A stretch of DNA of 7,242 nucleotides, from positions 1 through 7,242 of the forward strand of contig CAKOQM010000046.1 of assembly GCA_934101275.1 (NCBI GenBank), written 5' to 3'. Made by a program: the position numbers and the translations under genes. Source of the stretch: an uncultured Bacilli bacterium. Its GTDB lineage: Bacteria; Bacillota_I; Bacilli_A; RF39; UBA660. This document shows, piece after piece, positions 1 through 6,460 of the stretch; position 1 is the first letter of the stretch, and each line of letters begins with the position of its first letter. Below the pieces are notes generated by a model. It was not told the DNA's origin, did no database searches, and was given only the letters and a program-made list of their open reading frames with translations.

Positions 1-957
1 CCAGATAAAACAAGTGATAGTTGTACGTATACTTTAGCTTATGATGGAACGAGTGATAACAATTTAAGATATGTTGGTGCTAATCCATGTAACTATGTAA
101 AAATAGATGATGAGTTATGGCGAATTGTCGGTGTGATGAATAACGTTGATGATGGAACAGGTAAAAAAGAAAGTAGAATAAAGCTAATAAGAAATGAGTC
201 CATAGGAACATATTCATGGGATACATCCGAGTCATCTGTCAACAATGGTTATGGTGTGAATGAATGGAGTCAAGCGGACTTAATGAGATTATTAAATCCA
301 GGGTATGAAAGTGAAGAAGTTGGTGGTTCATTATACTACAATAATAGTTCAGGAAACTGCTACAATGGAGAAAACAATGCAACAACAGCTTGTGATTTTA
401 CAAGTAGTGGTTTAAAAGAAACTTTAAAATCATTAATAGGTGATGCTTTATGGCATACAGGAAGCAATGATGGAGTTACCTATACGTATAATAACATTGT
501 GTCAAGTAAATTTTATGAATTAGAACGAAGTAGTCATACAGGAAAAATATGTTCATCTGGAAATTCTTGCAATGACTCAGTTGAAAGAACAACGTCTTGG
601 GTAGGTAAAGTAGGCTTGATGTATCCATCGGATTACGGTTATGCGACAAGTGGAGACAATATTAACGGTCGAATGAGTTGTTTGAATAAAGAACTTGGTT
701 ATTGGGATATGATAAGTGGTTGTTCTGATAATGATTGGTTATATATTATGGGTAATAGTCAAATTCTTATTTCTCCTATGGCATCTTCTTCAGATGCTAA
801 TAATGTGTTTGAGGTCGCCACTAGAGGTCTTGTCTATTTTGGACAAGCTTATTATAACGATTGGGTTCGTCCTACCGTTTACTTACAATCAAATGTTCCC
901 ATTTTAGTTGGAGAAGGTACTTTGGAAGATCCCTATATACTTGGAACTACAAAATAA
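1..957 (+). CDS. Cys-rich secreted surface protein, C-terminal part (5' end outside window)
   Basis: The reading frame is open from the first base, so this is the last 318 residues of a longer protein; a GTG at 133 is only an internal Val codon. Numbering from the first visible residue, the fragment has CNYVK at 30-34 and DELWRIVGV at 37-45. It then runs through a Ser/Asn/Gly/Tyr-rich body, a GLMYPSDYGYA segment and WVRPTVYL near the end, and closes with GEGTLEDPYILG. I recognise this order from large exported proteins of uncultured gut Bacilli, which often carry a prepilin-like N-terminus; that end is not visible here. Eight Cys occur in spaced pairs, which fits disulfides in an extracellular domain. 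No catalytic motif is seen. Function is unknown; a surface adhesin or pseudopilin-like role is inference. A likely terminator follows. The frame and the partial status are certain; the family call is moderately sure. Confidence 0.85.
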   Translation, partial: PDKTSDSCTYTLAYDGTSDNNLRYVGANPCNYVKIDDELWRIVGVMNNVDDGTGKKESRIKLIRNESIGTYSWDTSESSVNNGYGVNEWSQADLMRLLNPGYESEEVGGSLYYNNSSGNCYNGENNATTACDFTSSGLKETLKSLIGDALWHTGSNDGVTYTYNNIVSSKFYELERSSHTGKICSSGNSCNDSVERTTSWVGKVGLMYPSDYGYATSGDNINGRMSCLNKELGYWDMISGCSDNDWLYIMGNSQILISPMASSSDANNVFEVATRGLVYFGQAYYNDWVRPTVYLQSNVPILVGEGTLEDPYILGTTK

Positions 958-974
958 GACTTTTATGGATTTTT

Positions 975-1008
975 AAAAGAAGAATCAATATAAATATCTT
1001 CTTTTTTT
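975..1008 (+). terminator. Rho-independent terminator after the surface-protein gene
   Basis: A nine-base arm AAAAGAAGA (975-983) can pair with TCTTCTTTT (997-1005) around a 13-base loop, and the T-run continues to 1008. The stem is A/T-rich, as usual in such genomes, and lies 17 bases after the stop codon. It separates the surface-protein gene from the promoter at 1037. Confidence 0.7.
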
Positions 1009-1036
1009 ATTGAATTTTATTCTTTTTTGATTTTCC

Positions 1037-1065
1037 TTGTCAAAAGAATTTTGTTTTGCTAAAAT
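1037..1065 (+). promoter_or_regulatory. Sigma-A-type promoter for the DUF308/cardiolipin synthase pair
   Basis: A -35 box TTGTCA (1037-1042; consensus TTGACA) and a -10 box TAAAAT (1060-1065; consensus TATAAT) are separated by 17 bases, with an extended TG at 1057-1058. Transcription would start at about 1072, which is the first ATG of the next gene. The position just downstream of a terminator supports the call. Confidence 0.75.
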
Positions 1066-1071
1066 CAAGTT

Positions 1072-1665
1072 ATGAAAGAACGTGGTAAGATGTATTTAGA
1101 AGATAAAGAAATTTTAAAAAATATTAAAAAAGGAGCTAAATTAGGACTTGTGGCTCCGATACTTCTTATTGTTTTTGCTCTTGTTTTATTTCAAAATCCA
1201 GATAACTTTATTTCTGTTGCAGTGAGTATTTTTGGTTATGGTGCTATTTTTATAGGGGTTATTAATGTCCTTTGGTATTTTAGAACAAATAAAGAAGAAA
1301 GGACTTTTTCTAAAAAACTCACGAATGCTCTATTATTTATGGCTTTTGGTGTAACAAGTTTTTTCCAAAATACTTTATTTAGTCAAATTATTTGTGTTTT
1401 ATTAGGTGGCTATATTGTTTATCAGAATGCGAGTCAAGTAACGCTTTCTATTATTTTAAAAGACTATAATAATAAAATATGGCCTTATTTACTTGTCATG
1501 GCTTTAGTAAATATTGTTTTAGGAATTGTTATTGTTATTAATCCTTTTCCTAAAGAACAATTAAATTTATATTTAGCGAGTCTTATTGTTATAAGTGAAT
1601 GCTTGCTTTTCATTCAAAATATTCTTATTTTATTCGGAGTAAAATATGACCAAAAAGATAAGTAA
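1072..1665 (+). CDS. HdeD/DUF308-like six-helix membrane protein
   Basis: A 197-residue protein, or 191 residues if it starts at the second Met (1090). It has about six hydrophobic segments, near residues 22-41, 46-69, 83-100, 102-121, 136-157 and 165-189. The two halves resemble each other: a long helix ends in an Asn-Pro (42-43 and 157-158) and is followed by another helix. That is the pattern of the DUF308 repeat in HdeD-type inner membrane proteins, so a location in the cytoplasmic membrane is safe. HdeD is tied to acid resistance in enterobacteria, but the role in Firmicutes is not established. The start is uncertain: the promoter places +1 at about 1072, so the first ATG would be leaderless, whereas 1090 would have an 18-base leader with only a weak SD (GTGGTAAG region). 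The gene overlaps the cardiolipin synthase gene by 20 bases, so the two are co-transcribed. It could be a generic membrane protein rather than a true HdeD homologue. Confidence 0.8.
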   Translation: MKERGKMYLEDKEILKNIKKGAKLGLVAPILLIVFALVLFQNPDNFISVAVSIFGYGAIFIGVINVLWYFRTNKEERTFSKKLTNALLFMAFGVTSFFQNTLFSQIICVLLGGYIVYQNASQVTLSIILKDYNNKIWPYLLVMALVNIVLGIVIVINPFPKEQLNLYLASLIVISECLLFIQNILILFGVKYDQKDK

Positions 1666-3199
1666 GATCATCACACTTCCTTTTAAACTTTTATTTTCAA
1701 GAGCAACTTTGGCTCTTTTGTCACTACTTATTCAATTAGGTATTCTTTTTATAGGTTATTTATTTTTTCAAGACTATTTTGTCTTACTTTTTGGGGGAAT
1801 GAGTGTTTTTTCTTTTATCTTAGTCGCGGTAATTCTTAATTCTCGTATGGCAAGTGAGTTTAAAACGTCATGGATTATTTTAGTTTTGGCTTTACCTGGC
1901 CTTGGGGCGTTCTTCTATTTATTTTGTACTTTGGATTTTACAGTGAAATCTTTAAAACGACGTCTTGATTTCTTTCAAATGGAAAACTATAAATATTTGC
2001 CTCAGCAAGAAATGGTTTTAAAAGATTTAGAAAAGAAAAATAAACCTTTATATTTACATATGAATTATCTATATAAAGAAGGACATAATCCTATTTATTA
2101 TAATAAAGAAGCCTGCTATTTTTCTTGTGGAGAAGATTTCTTTCCTGATTTACTTAAACATTTAAGGATAGCTAAGAAATTCATCTTTTTAGAATTTTTT
2201 ATTATTGCACAAGATGAGATGTGGGAAAGTATTCTAATGATTTTAAAAGAAAAAGTTAAAGAAGGCGTTAAAGTACGCGTTTTATATGATGGTACGTGTA
2301 GTTTTATGCTTCTTCCTAAAAATTATCCTGAAATATTAAAAGAATACGGAATAGAATGTGAAGTGTTTTCTCCTGTAAAACCTCTTATTTCTACACATTA
2401 TAATAATCGTGATCACAGAAAAATTATTGTTATTGATGGAGAGTATGCCTATACAGGTGGCATTAATTTAGCGAGCGAATACATTAATCAAAAGGTACGC
2501 TTTGGTTATTGGAAGGATAATATGGTAAGAGTAGAAGGTCCTGTTGTCAATAGTCTAACAGTTTTATTTTTAGAATCTTGGAATCTTATGAATTTTACGA
2601 AAAGAGAAGATTATACGCCTTATCTAAAGAAACATACGGCAAAATGTGAGGATGGTTTTATTTCCTTTTATGGTGTTACTCCGACAAATGAGATGAGTAC
2701 TGGTAAAATGAGTTATCTTTATTTAATAGAAACAGCTAATACTCGCATCGATATTGCTATGCCTTATTTTATTGTTGATAAAGAGATGATAGATGCCCTT
2801 ATTTATGCGTCAAAAAAAGGTGTTAAAGTGCGTCTTATTTTACCTGGCATACCTGATAAGAAATTGATTAACTATGTGGCTAAAACGTATTATCCTGAGC
2901 TTTTAAAAGAAAACATTGAGATTTATGAATATAAAAAAGGCTTTACGCATTTAAAAATCATGATTAAAGATGGCGAAGAAGCGATTGTAGGGACGGTAAA
3001 CCTAGATTATCGCAGTTTATATCTTCATTTTGAAGACGCCCTTTTCATGTATAAGACACAAGCTATTTTAAAAATGAATGACGATTTTGAAGAAATGATC
3101 ACGGATTCTTATCGTATTTGTCAAAAAGATATTAAAAACTATTCTAAAGTTAAGTTACTTATTGGCCAAATTTTAAGGATTTTTGGGCCACTTTTGTGA
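1646..3199 (+). CDS. cls: Cardiolipin synthase (phospholipase D family)
   Basis: A 517-residue enzyme of the usual size for bacterial Cls. It condenses two phosphatidylglycerol molecules into cardiolipin plus glycerol at the cytoplasmic membrane. Hydrophobic N-terminal segments lie at about 20-41, 44-65 and 76-96; the last (WIILVLALPGLGAFFYLF) matches the PLD-nuclease N-terminal domain. Two HxKxxxxD motifs form the active site: H257/K259/D264 followed by GGIN (271-274), and H435/K437/D442 followed by GTVN (449-452). Both are intact, so the enzyme should be active. The first ATG is supported by a GGAGT SD at 1636-1640, 5 bases upstream, inside the preceding gene. Overlap with the DUF308-like gene suggests translational coupling and a shared membrane role. 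Cls paralogues are common, so which paralogue this is (ClsA or another) cannot be decided here. Confidence 0.95.
   Translation: MTKKISKIITLPFKLLFSRATLALLSLLIQLGILFIGYLFFQDYFVLLFGGMSVFSFILVAVILNSRMASEFKTSWIILVLALPGLGAFFYLFCTLDFTVKSLKRRLDFFQMENYKYLPQQEMVLKDLEKKNKPLYLHMNYLYKEGHNPIYYNKEACYFSCGEDFFPDLLKHLRIAKKFIFLEFFIIAQDEMWESILMILKEKVKEGVKVRVLYDGTCSFMLLPKNYPEILKEYGIECEVFSPVKPLISTHYNNRDHRKIIVIDGEYAYTGGINLASEYINQKVRFGYWKDNMVRVEGPVVNSLTVLFLESWNLMNFTKREDYTPYLKKHTAKCEDGFISFYGVTPTNEMSTGKMSYLYLIETANTRIDIAMPYFIVDKEMIDALIYASKKGVKVRLILPGIPDKKLINYVAKTYYPELLKENIEIYEYKKGFTHLKIMIKDGEEAIVGTVNLDYRSLYLHFEDALFMYKTQAILKMNDDFEEMITDSYRICQKDIKNYSKVKLLIGQILRIFGPLL
3163..3195 (+). terminator. Weak bulged hairpin at the end of the cardiolipin synthase gene
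   Basis: TGGCCAAA (3163-3170) can pair with TTTGGGCCA (3182-3190) if G3185 is bulged, giving eight pairs around an 11-base loop. A short T-run follows (3192-3195). The stem overlaps the last codons of the gene. Four T residues are few for a strong terminator, so partial termination or an mRNA-processing or stability element is as likely. Confidence 0.3.
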
Positions 3200-3205
3200 T
3201 AAGAT
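3197..3205 (+). promoter_or_regulatory. Candidate extended -10 promoter for the prepilin-like gene cluster
   Basis: TGATAAGAT has an extended TG and a TAAGAT -10 box, overlapping the stop codon of the cardiolipin synthase gene and 27 bases before the next ATG. No good -35 box is found at 16-18 bases; extended -10 promoters can do without one. It would let the downstream cluster be transcribed separately. Confidence 0.35.
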
Positions 3206-3232
3206 AGAAGAAAGAAAAGAAAGGGGAAAAAT

Positions 3233-4102
3233 ATGACAGGTAAAGAAAGAAAAAAAGGTTTTATTGCGACTTCTTTGATTTATTCCTTTTTTTTAGTGTT
3301 TGCTCTTTTAATGGCTTCCATTTTGGCTGTTGCTTCTGAAAATAGAATTTTAGTCAATGCTATAAAAGATGATATTTATGACAATTTAGAACAAAAAAGT
3401 GCCTATCTTGTTTCTTCTCTTGATGCTGATAAGAACTATGAAGTAGGAACGGACGTAAGTTTTGCAAGAGAAAATTGGGTTGTTGTAAATGATAGTGGGA
3501 AGACAGTTACATTAATATTAAAAAGAGCCTTAACAATGCAAGAACTTGCCTCATCGATTGGCGAGATGAGTGAAAAGAAACAAGAGTATTATGGAGAATG
3601 CTCTAAAGATGGTTGTTTAGTAAGAAGTTGTCGTAATGTTAGTTTATCAAGTACACTTGGTCAAACGTATTGCTATTATTATAATAGTTCTGTTTATCGT
3701 AAACCTTCCTTTTTACCTACTTACGACGAAAGAAATGATAAGTTTGGCCAAACCATTACTTCTAAGGCTTTAGAATCTTGGTTTACGACGCATTCAGGTT
3801 TATCAACCGTTTATAAGAAAGGAAAATTAGTTTCTCAAAGTTTTACGACGAATAACAATACGATTTCTTATCCTAAGACAGAACTAGATAATGGGATTTC
3901 TAAAACACAAGAAATCTATGTACGTTTATTAAAAAAGGATGAAGTAAATAATTTAATAACGGAAAATTTAGAAAATAAACCTTTTCATTTATTAGATATC
4001 GTTGATGATACTAAAACAATGGTGTATACAGATAAAGTAGAAACCGTTTCAGTCGTATATGCTGCGTATATTTTACCTGTTATTGAAGTAGAGAAGGGAT
4101 AA
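3233..4102 (+). CDS. Prepilin-like exported protein, non-canonical (no Glu5)
   Basis: A 289-residue protein of unknown function. It starts with a short basic leader ending in KKG (7-9), followed by FIATSLIYSFF and a hydrophobic helix to about residue 34. This resembles a type IV prepilin or pseudopilin leader cut after G9, but the mature position 5 is Ser14 rather than the conserved Glu, so it may be a pseudopilin relative or simply a membrane anchor. The rest should be outside the cell. It has NWVVVNDSGKTVTLILKRAL at 81-100, four Cys (123, 128, 133, 147) and a VYAAYILPVIEV ending. These recall the WRIVGV and VRPTVYL blocks of the protein at the left edge, so the two may be distant members of one family (inference). 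A strong SD, AAAGGGG (3220-3226), supports the start. The DUF2207 gene begins 1 base after its stop, so the two are probably coupled. No peptidase or pilus assembly ATPase gene is in view. Confidence 0.8.
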   Translation: MTGKERKKGFIATSLIYSFFLVFALLMASILAVASENRILVNAIKDDIYDNLEQKSAYLVSSLDADKNYEVGTDVSFARENWVVVNDSGKTVTLILKRALTMQELASSIGEMSEKKQEYYGECSKDGCLVRSCRNVSLSSTLGQTYCYYYNSSVYRKPSFLPTYDERNDKFGQTITSKALESWFTTHSGLSTVYKKGKLVSQSFTTNNNTISYPKTELDNGISKTQEIYVRLLKKDEVNNLITENLENKPFHLLDIVDDTKTMVYTDKVETVSVVYAAYILPVIEVEKG

Positions 4103-4103
4103 A

Positions 4104-5825
4104 ATGAAAAAATTTATATTTTTTTGTATTTGCTTAATTTTTCCATTTTCGGTATATGCTCTGGATCGTTTAGAAATTGATAATTTCTTGATAGATGCGA
4201 CGATTAAAGATGATGGTAGTATGCACGTTAAAGAACTTTTTTATGTAAAAGGTGATTTTTCTAGTTTTGAAAGAAGATTGACTTACAAAACCAGTTCTTA
4301 CGAATCTCATGAACAAGCTTTACTTTTAAAAGACACCATTTATAATGGAAGTCGTTTAAATATTACGCGCGTTTCTTATTTAAATGTTGATGATGATATT
4401 ACGTATGATACTTTTTTAGAATCCTTTCAAAATTTTAATAAAAAATATTATAAAGAGGATGCGGAAGATAAAGAATATGTGGAGTCAGGTGTTCAAGATG
4501 GGAAGGATCTGACGCTTTATTATACCAATAATAATCTTAAAACGGCCTTTTTAATTGAATATGACATTCAAAATGTTATTGTTAAGCATTTAGATTGCGA
4601 AGAACTTTATTGGTCTTTTTTGAAAGCTAACTTAGATAAAGATTTACCTTCTTTTTCGGTAAGAATTCACTTTCCCAATGGTATTAAAGAAGATACTTTT
4701 AAAAGTTATTTGCATGGTGAAGTCACAGGTAAAACGGTTTTTCTTGATACGAAAACCATTCAAATGAATTTTTCTAAAGTAAGTCATAATACAGAAATTT
4801 CTTCTCGCTTTGTCTTTGATAAAGATACGGTTTTAAATGTTGCCAGTTTTAAACAAAGTGGTCTATCCCGTTATCAAGATATTATTCTTTTAGAAGATGA
4901 ACAAACAAAAAAAGAAACCAAAGAAATAAAGAAAAAGAGAATAATTACGGATGTAATTATGAAGTTTTGTAAGACATATTTAATTTGTTTATTTGCTTTG
5001 TGGTTTTTGTTTCTTTTAAAACTAAAAAAATCTTTTTCTATCAAAGAAGAAATGTCTGCCTCCCTTTCTTATCCGATAGCTATCGTTTCTATGGTTTTCT
5101 CGCCTAAAATATCCAAAAATTCTTTTTGTATGACCATCCTTGAATTATTTGCTAAGAAAAATATTGAGTTTAATAAAAATTATTTGATTTTAAAAAATAG
5201 AGATAATCTTAATTATACTGAAGAGATGGTTTTAGAGTTTTTATTTGAAAAAGTGGGACATGACAATAAACTTTCTTTAAATGAATTTCATAAATATTTA
5301 ACGAATCCTAAAACCTGTTTAAGTTTTAAAAAGTTTTATACTAACTGGACGAGATGCGTTAAAAAAGAAATGGATAAATGTGCTTTCTATGAAAAAAATG
5401 GGCTACCTATTATTATCAGTATCTTTGCTCTTTTAATTATTTTATTTGTTTTATTTGCAAGTATTTATTTTAAAGTGTCCTACATTTTACCTTGGATAGC
5501 CTTTTTAATTACATTGTTATTTGTTTTCTTTTGTTTTGGAGTATCTCCTAAAACAAAAGAAGGAAGGCGTGTTACCAAAAAAGGTCAAGATATGAAAAAT
5601 TCTTTCGATACTGATCTTTCTTCTTTGGATGAAAAAGATTATCTAACGTATTATATTTATAGTTACTATTGGAATAAAAATGAAGAAGTTTATGAGAAAA
5701 TGCAAACTTTATTAAAAAAGGAACCTTTGGTAAATCGTAAACAAATAGGGACTTTAAAAAAAATGAAACAAATTGCTTTAAAGATTCAATATGCTTTTCT
5801 TTTAAATGATGAAATGACAAATTAG
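4104..5825 (+). CDS. DUF2207-family membrane protein, diverged
   Basis: A 573-residue protein. Residues 1-19 are a signal peptide or N-terminal membrane segment. A large extracytoplasmic domain follows (about 20-285), with the DUF2207 pattern: 'I-x-I-x-D-G-S-M-x-V-x-E' at residues 31-44, then ELYW (167-170) and an RIHFPNG strand (187-193). A membrane helix lies at about 287-307. A charged, probably cytoplasmic stretch (310-432) with winged-helix-like predicted character comes next, then two helices (434-455, 459-480) and a basic C-terminal tail to 573. This order (signal, domain, helix, cytosolic part, helix pair) is that of YciQ/DUF2207 proteins. Their function is unknown. The C-terminal part is poorly conserved and lacks the Gly-rich tail seen in many relatives. 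The start has an SD (AAGGG, 4094-4098) inside the upstream gene and lies 1 base after its stop. The metallopeptidase gene starts 8 bases after its stop. Confidence 0.85.
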   Translation: MKKFIFFCICLIFPFSVYALDRLEIDNFLIDATIKDDGSMHVKELFYVKGDFSSFERRLTYKTSSYESHEQALLLKDTIYNGSRLNITRVSYLNVDDDITYDTFLESFQNFNKKYYKEDAEDKEYVESGVQDGKDLTLYYTNNNLKTAFLIEYDIQNVIVKHLDCEELYWSFLKANLDKDLPSFSVRIHFPNGIKEDTFKSYLHGEVTGKTVFLDTKTIQMNFSKVSHNTEISSRFVFDKDTVLNVASFKQSGLSRYQDIILLEDEQTKKETKEIKKKRIITDVIMKFCKTYLICLFALWFLFLLKLKKSFSIKEEMSASLSYPIAIVSMVFSPKISKNSFCMTILELFAKKNIEFNKNYLILKNRDNLNYTEEMVLEFLFEKVGHDNKLSLNEFHKYLTNPKTCLSFKKFYTNWTRCVKKEMDKCAFYEKNGLPIIISIFALLIILFVLFASIYFKVSYILPWIAFLITLLFVFFCFGVSPKTKEGRRVTKKGQDMKNSFDTDLSSLDEKDYLTYYIYSYYWNKNEEVYEKMQTLLKKEPLVNRKQIGTLKKMKQIALKIQYAFLLNDEMTN

Positions 5826-5830
5826 GTGAT
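5825..5830 (+). promoter_or_regulatory. GGTGAT-type ribosome binding site for the metallopeptidase gene
   Basis: The only SD here is GGTGAT, which pairs with the 16S end on the side nearest the start (the GGTGATC portion) rather than with the usual GGAGG core. Its first G is the last base of the preceding TAG stop. It ends 3 bases before ATG 5834, which is normal for this register, and 6 bases before the second ATG at 5837. It favours 5834 and suggests coupled translation. Confidence 0.55.
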
Positions 5831-5833
5831 AAC

Positions 5834-6460
5834 ATGATGATAGAAATAAATGATCAAAAAATAATTGTACAAATTCATTATAAAAATAACAAAAATTTAT
5901 ATATAAGAGCCTTAGATGAAAAAACACTAGAAGTGACTTGTAATATGCTTGTAACTGAGAAAAAAATCATGCGTCTTATTAAAGAGAACGAAACAAAAAT
6001 TTTAAAAATGCTCCAACAAAAAGAAAAAGAAAAAATGAATGATTTATCTTTTTGGTATTTAGGAAAACCTTATGAAATTGTTTATGAAAATACATTAATT
6101 CCGTATTTTGATACAACTCATATTTATGTGAAAGATAATAAAGAACTTATAAAATTTTATCAAAAAGAAACGAAAAGAGTTTTTGAAAGCGAAGTGGCTC
6201 GTATTGTCCCTTATTTTGAAAATATACCCCCATTTTGTTTAAAAATTCGTAAAATGAAAACTAGATGGGGCGTTAATAATTTAACTCAGAAAACTATCAC
6301 CTTAAATAGTGAACTATTAAAAAAGGATTTAGATTTGCTTGATTATGTGATCATTCATGAACTGTGTCATTTTTATGAAGCAAATCATAGTGAACGTTTC
6401 TGGCGTCATGTTGAAAAATATTATCCTCATTATAAAGAGGCAAGAAGGAGGCTTAGATGA
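5834..6460 (+). CDS. YgjP-like (DUF45) zinc metallopeptidase
   Basis: A 208-residue protein with no signal peptide or membrane helix, so probably cytoplasmic. The C-terminal half carries the YgjP/DUF45 signature. It has RWG (144-146), then LDLLDYVIIHELCHF (166-180), in which H175, E176 and H179 form the HExxH zinc site, then NHSERFW with the likely third ligand H185, and a YPHYKEARRRL ending. The N-terminal half (about 1-130) is Lys/Glu-rich and contains a FWYLGKPYEI stretch (73-82) typical of the family. Family length is about 200-250 residues, so the protein is complete. Substrate and physiological role are not known; the family is related in motif to SprT/Wss1-type peptidases. The start codon ATG 5834 is followed directly by a second ATG. 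The stop overlaps the next gene in an ATGA arrangement, so the two are coupled. Confidence 0.9.
   Translation: MMIEINDQKIIVQIHYKNNKNLYIRALDEKTLEVTCNMLVTEKKIMRLIKENETKILKMLQQKEKEKMNDLSFWYLGKPYEIVYENTLIPYFDTTHIYVKDNKELIKFYQKETKRVFESEVARIVPYFENIPPFCLKIRKMKTRWGVNNLTQKTITLNSELLKKDLDLLDYVIIHELCHFYEANHSERFWRHVEKYYPHYKEARRRLR
6446..6451 (+). promoter_or_regulatory. Perfect AGGAGG ribosome binding site for the RNA methyltransferase gene
   Basis: A full-consensus AGGAGG lies within the last codons of the metallopeptidase gene, 5 bases before ATG 6457 and 11 before ATG 6463. The spacing favours 6457 as the start, although the family's usual opening (MITSxQN) would begin at 6463. Confidence 0.7.

Noticed and set aside
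716..907. A 63-codon hydrophobic open frame on the plus strand
   Set aside because: It sits inside the surface-protein frame in another phase; its hydrophobicity comes from T-rich codons read out of frame.
133..957. A separate gene starting at GTG 133
   Set aside because: The same frame is open to base 1 and the upstream residues fit the family's NYVK-WRI block, so this is an internal codon of a gene cut by the window edge.
3718..3852. Repeated TTACGACG words (near 3720, 3782 and 3842)
   Set aside because: The copies are short, irregularly spaced and in coding sequence (Phe/Thr/Thr and similar codons), so no repeat element or array is supported.
5572..5835. An 87-codon open frame on the minus strand
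   Set aside because: It lies almost wholly within the DUF2207 gene on the opposite strand, has no recognisable motif and no good upstream SD, and is best read as a shadow.
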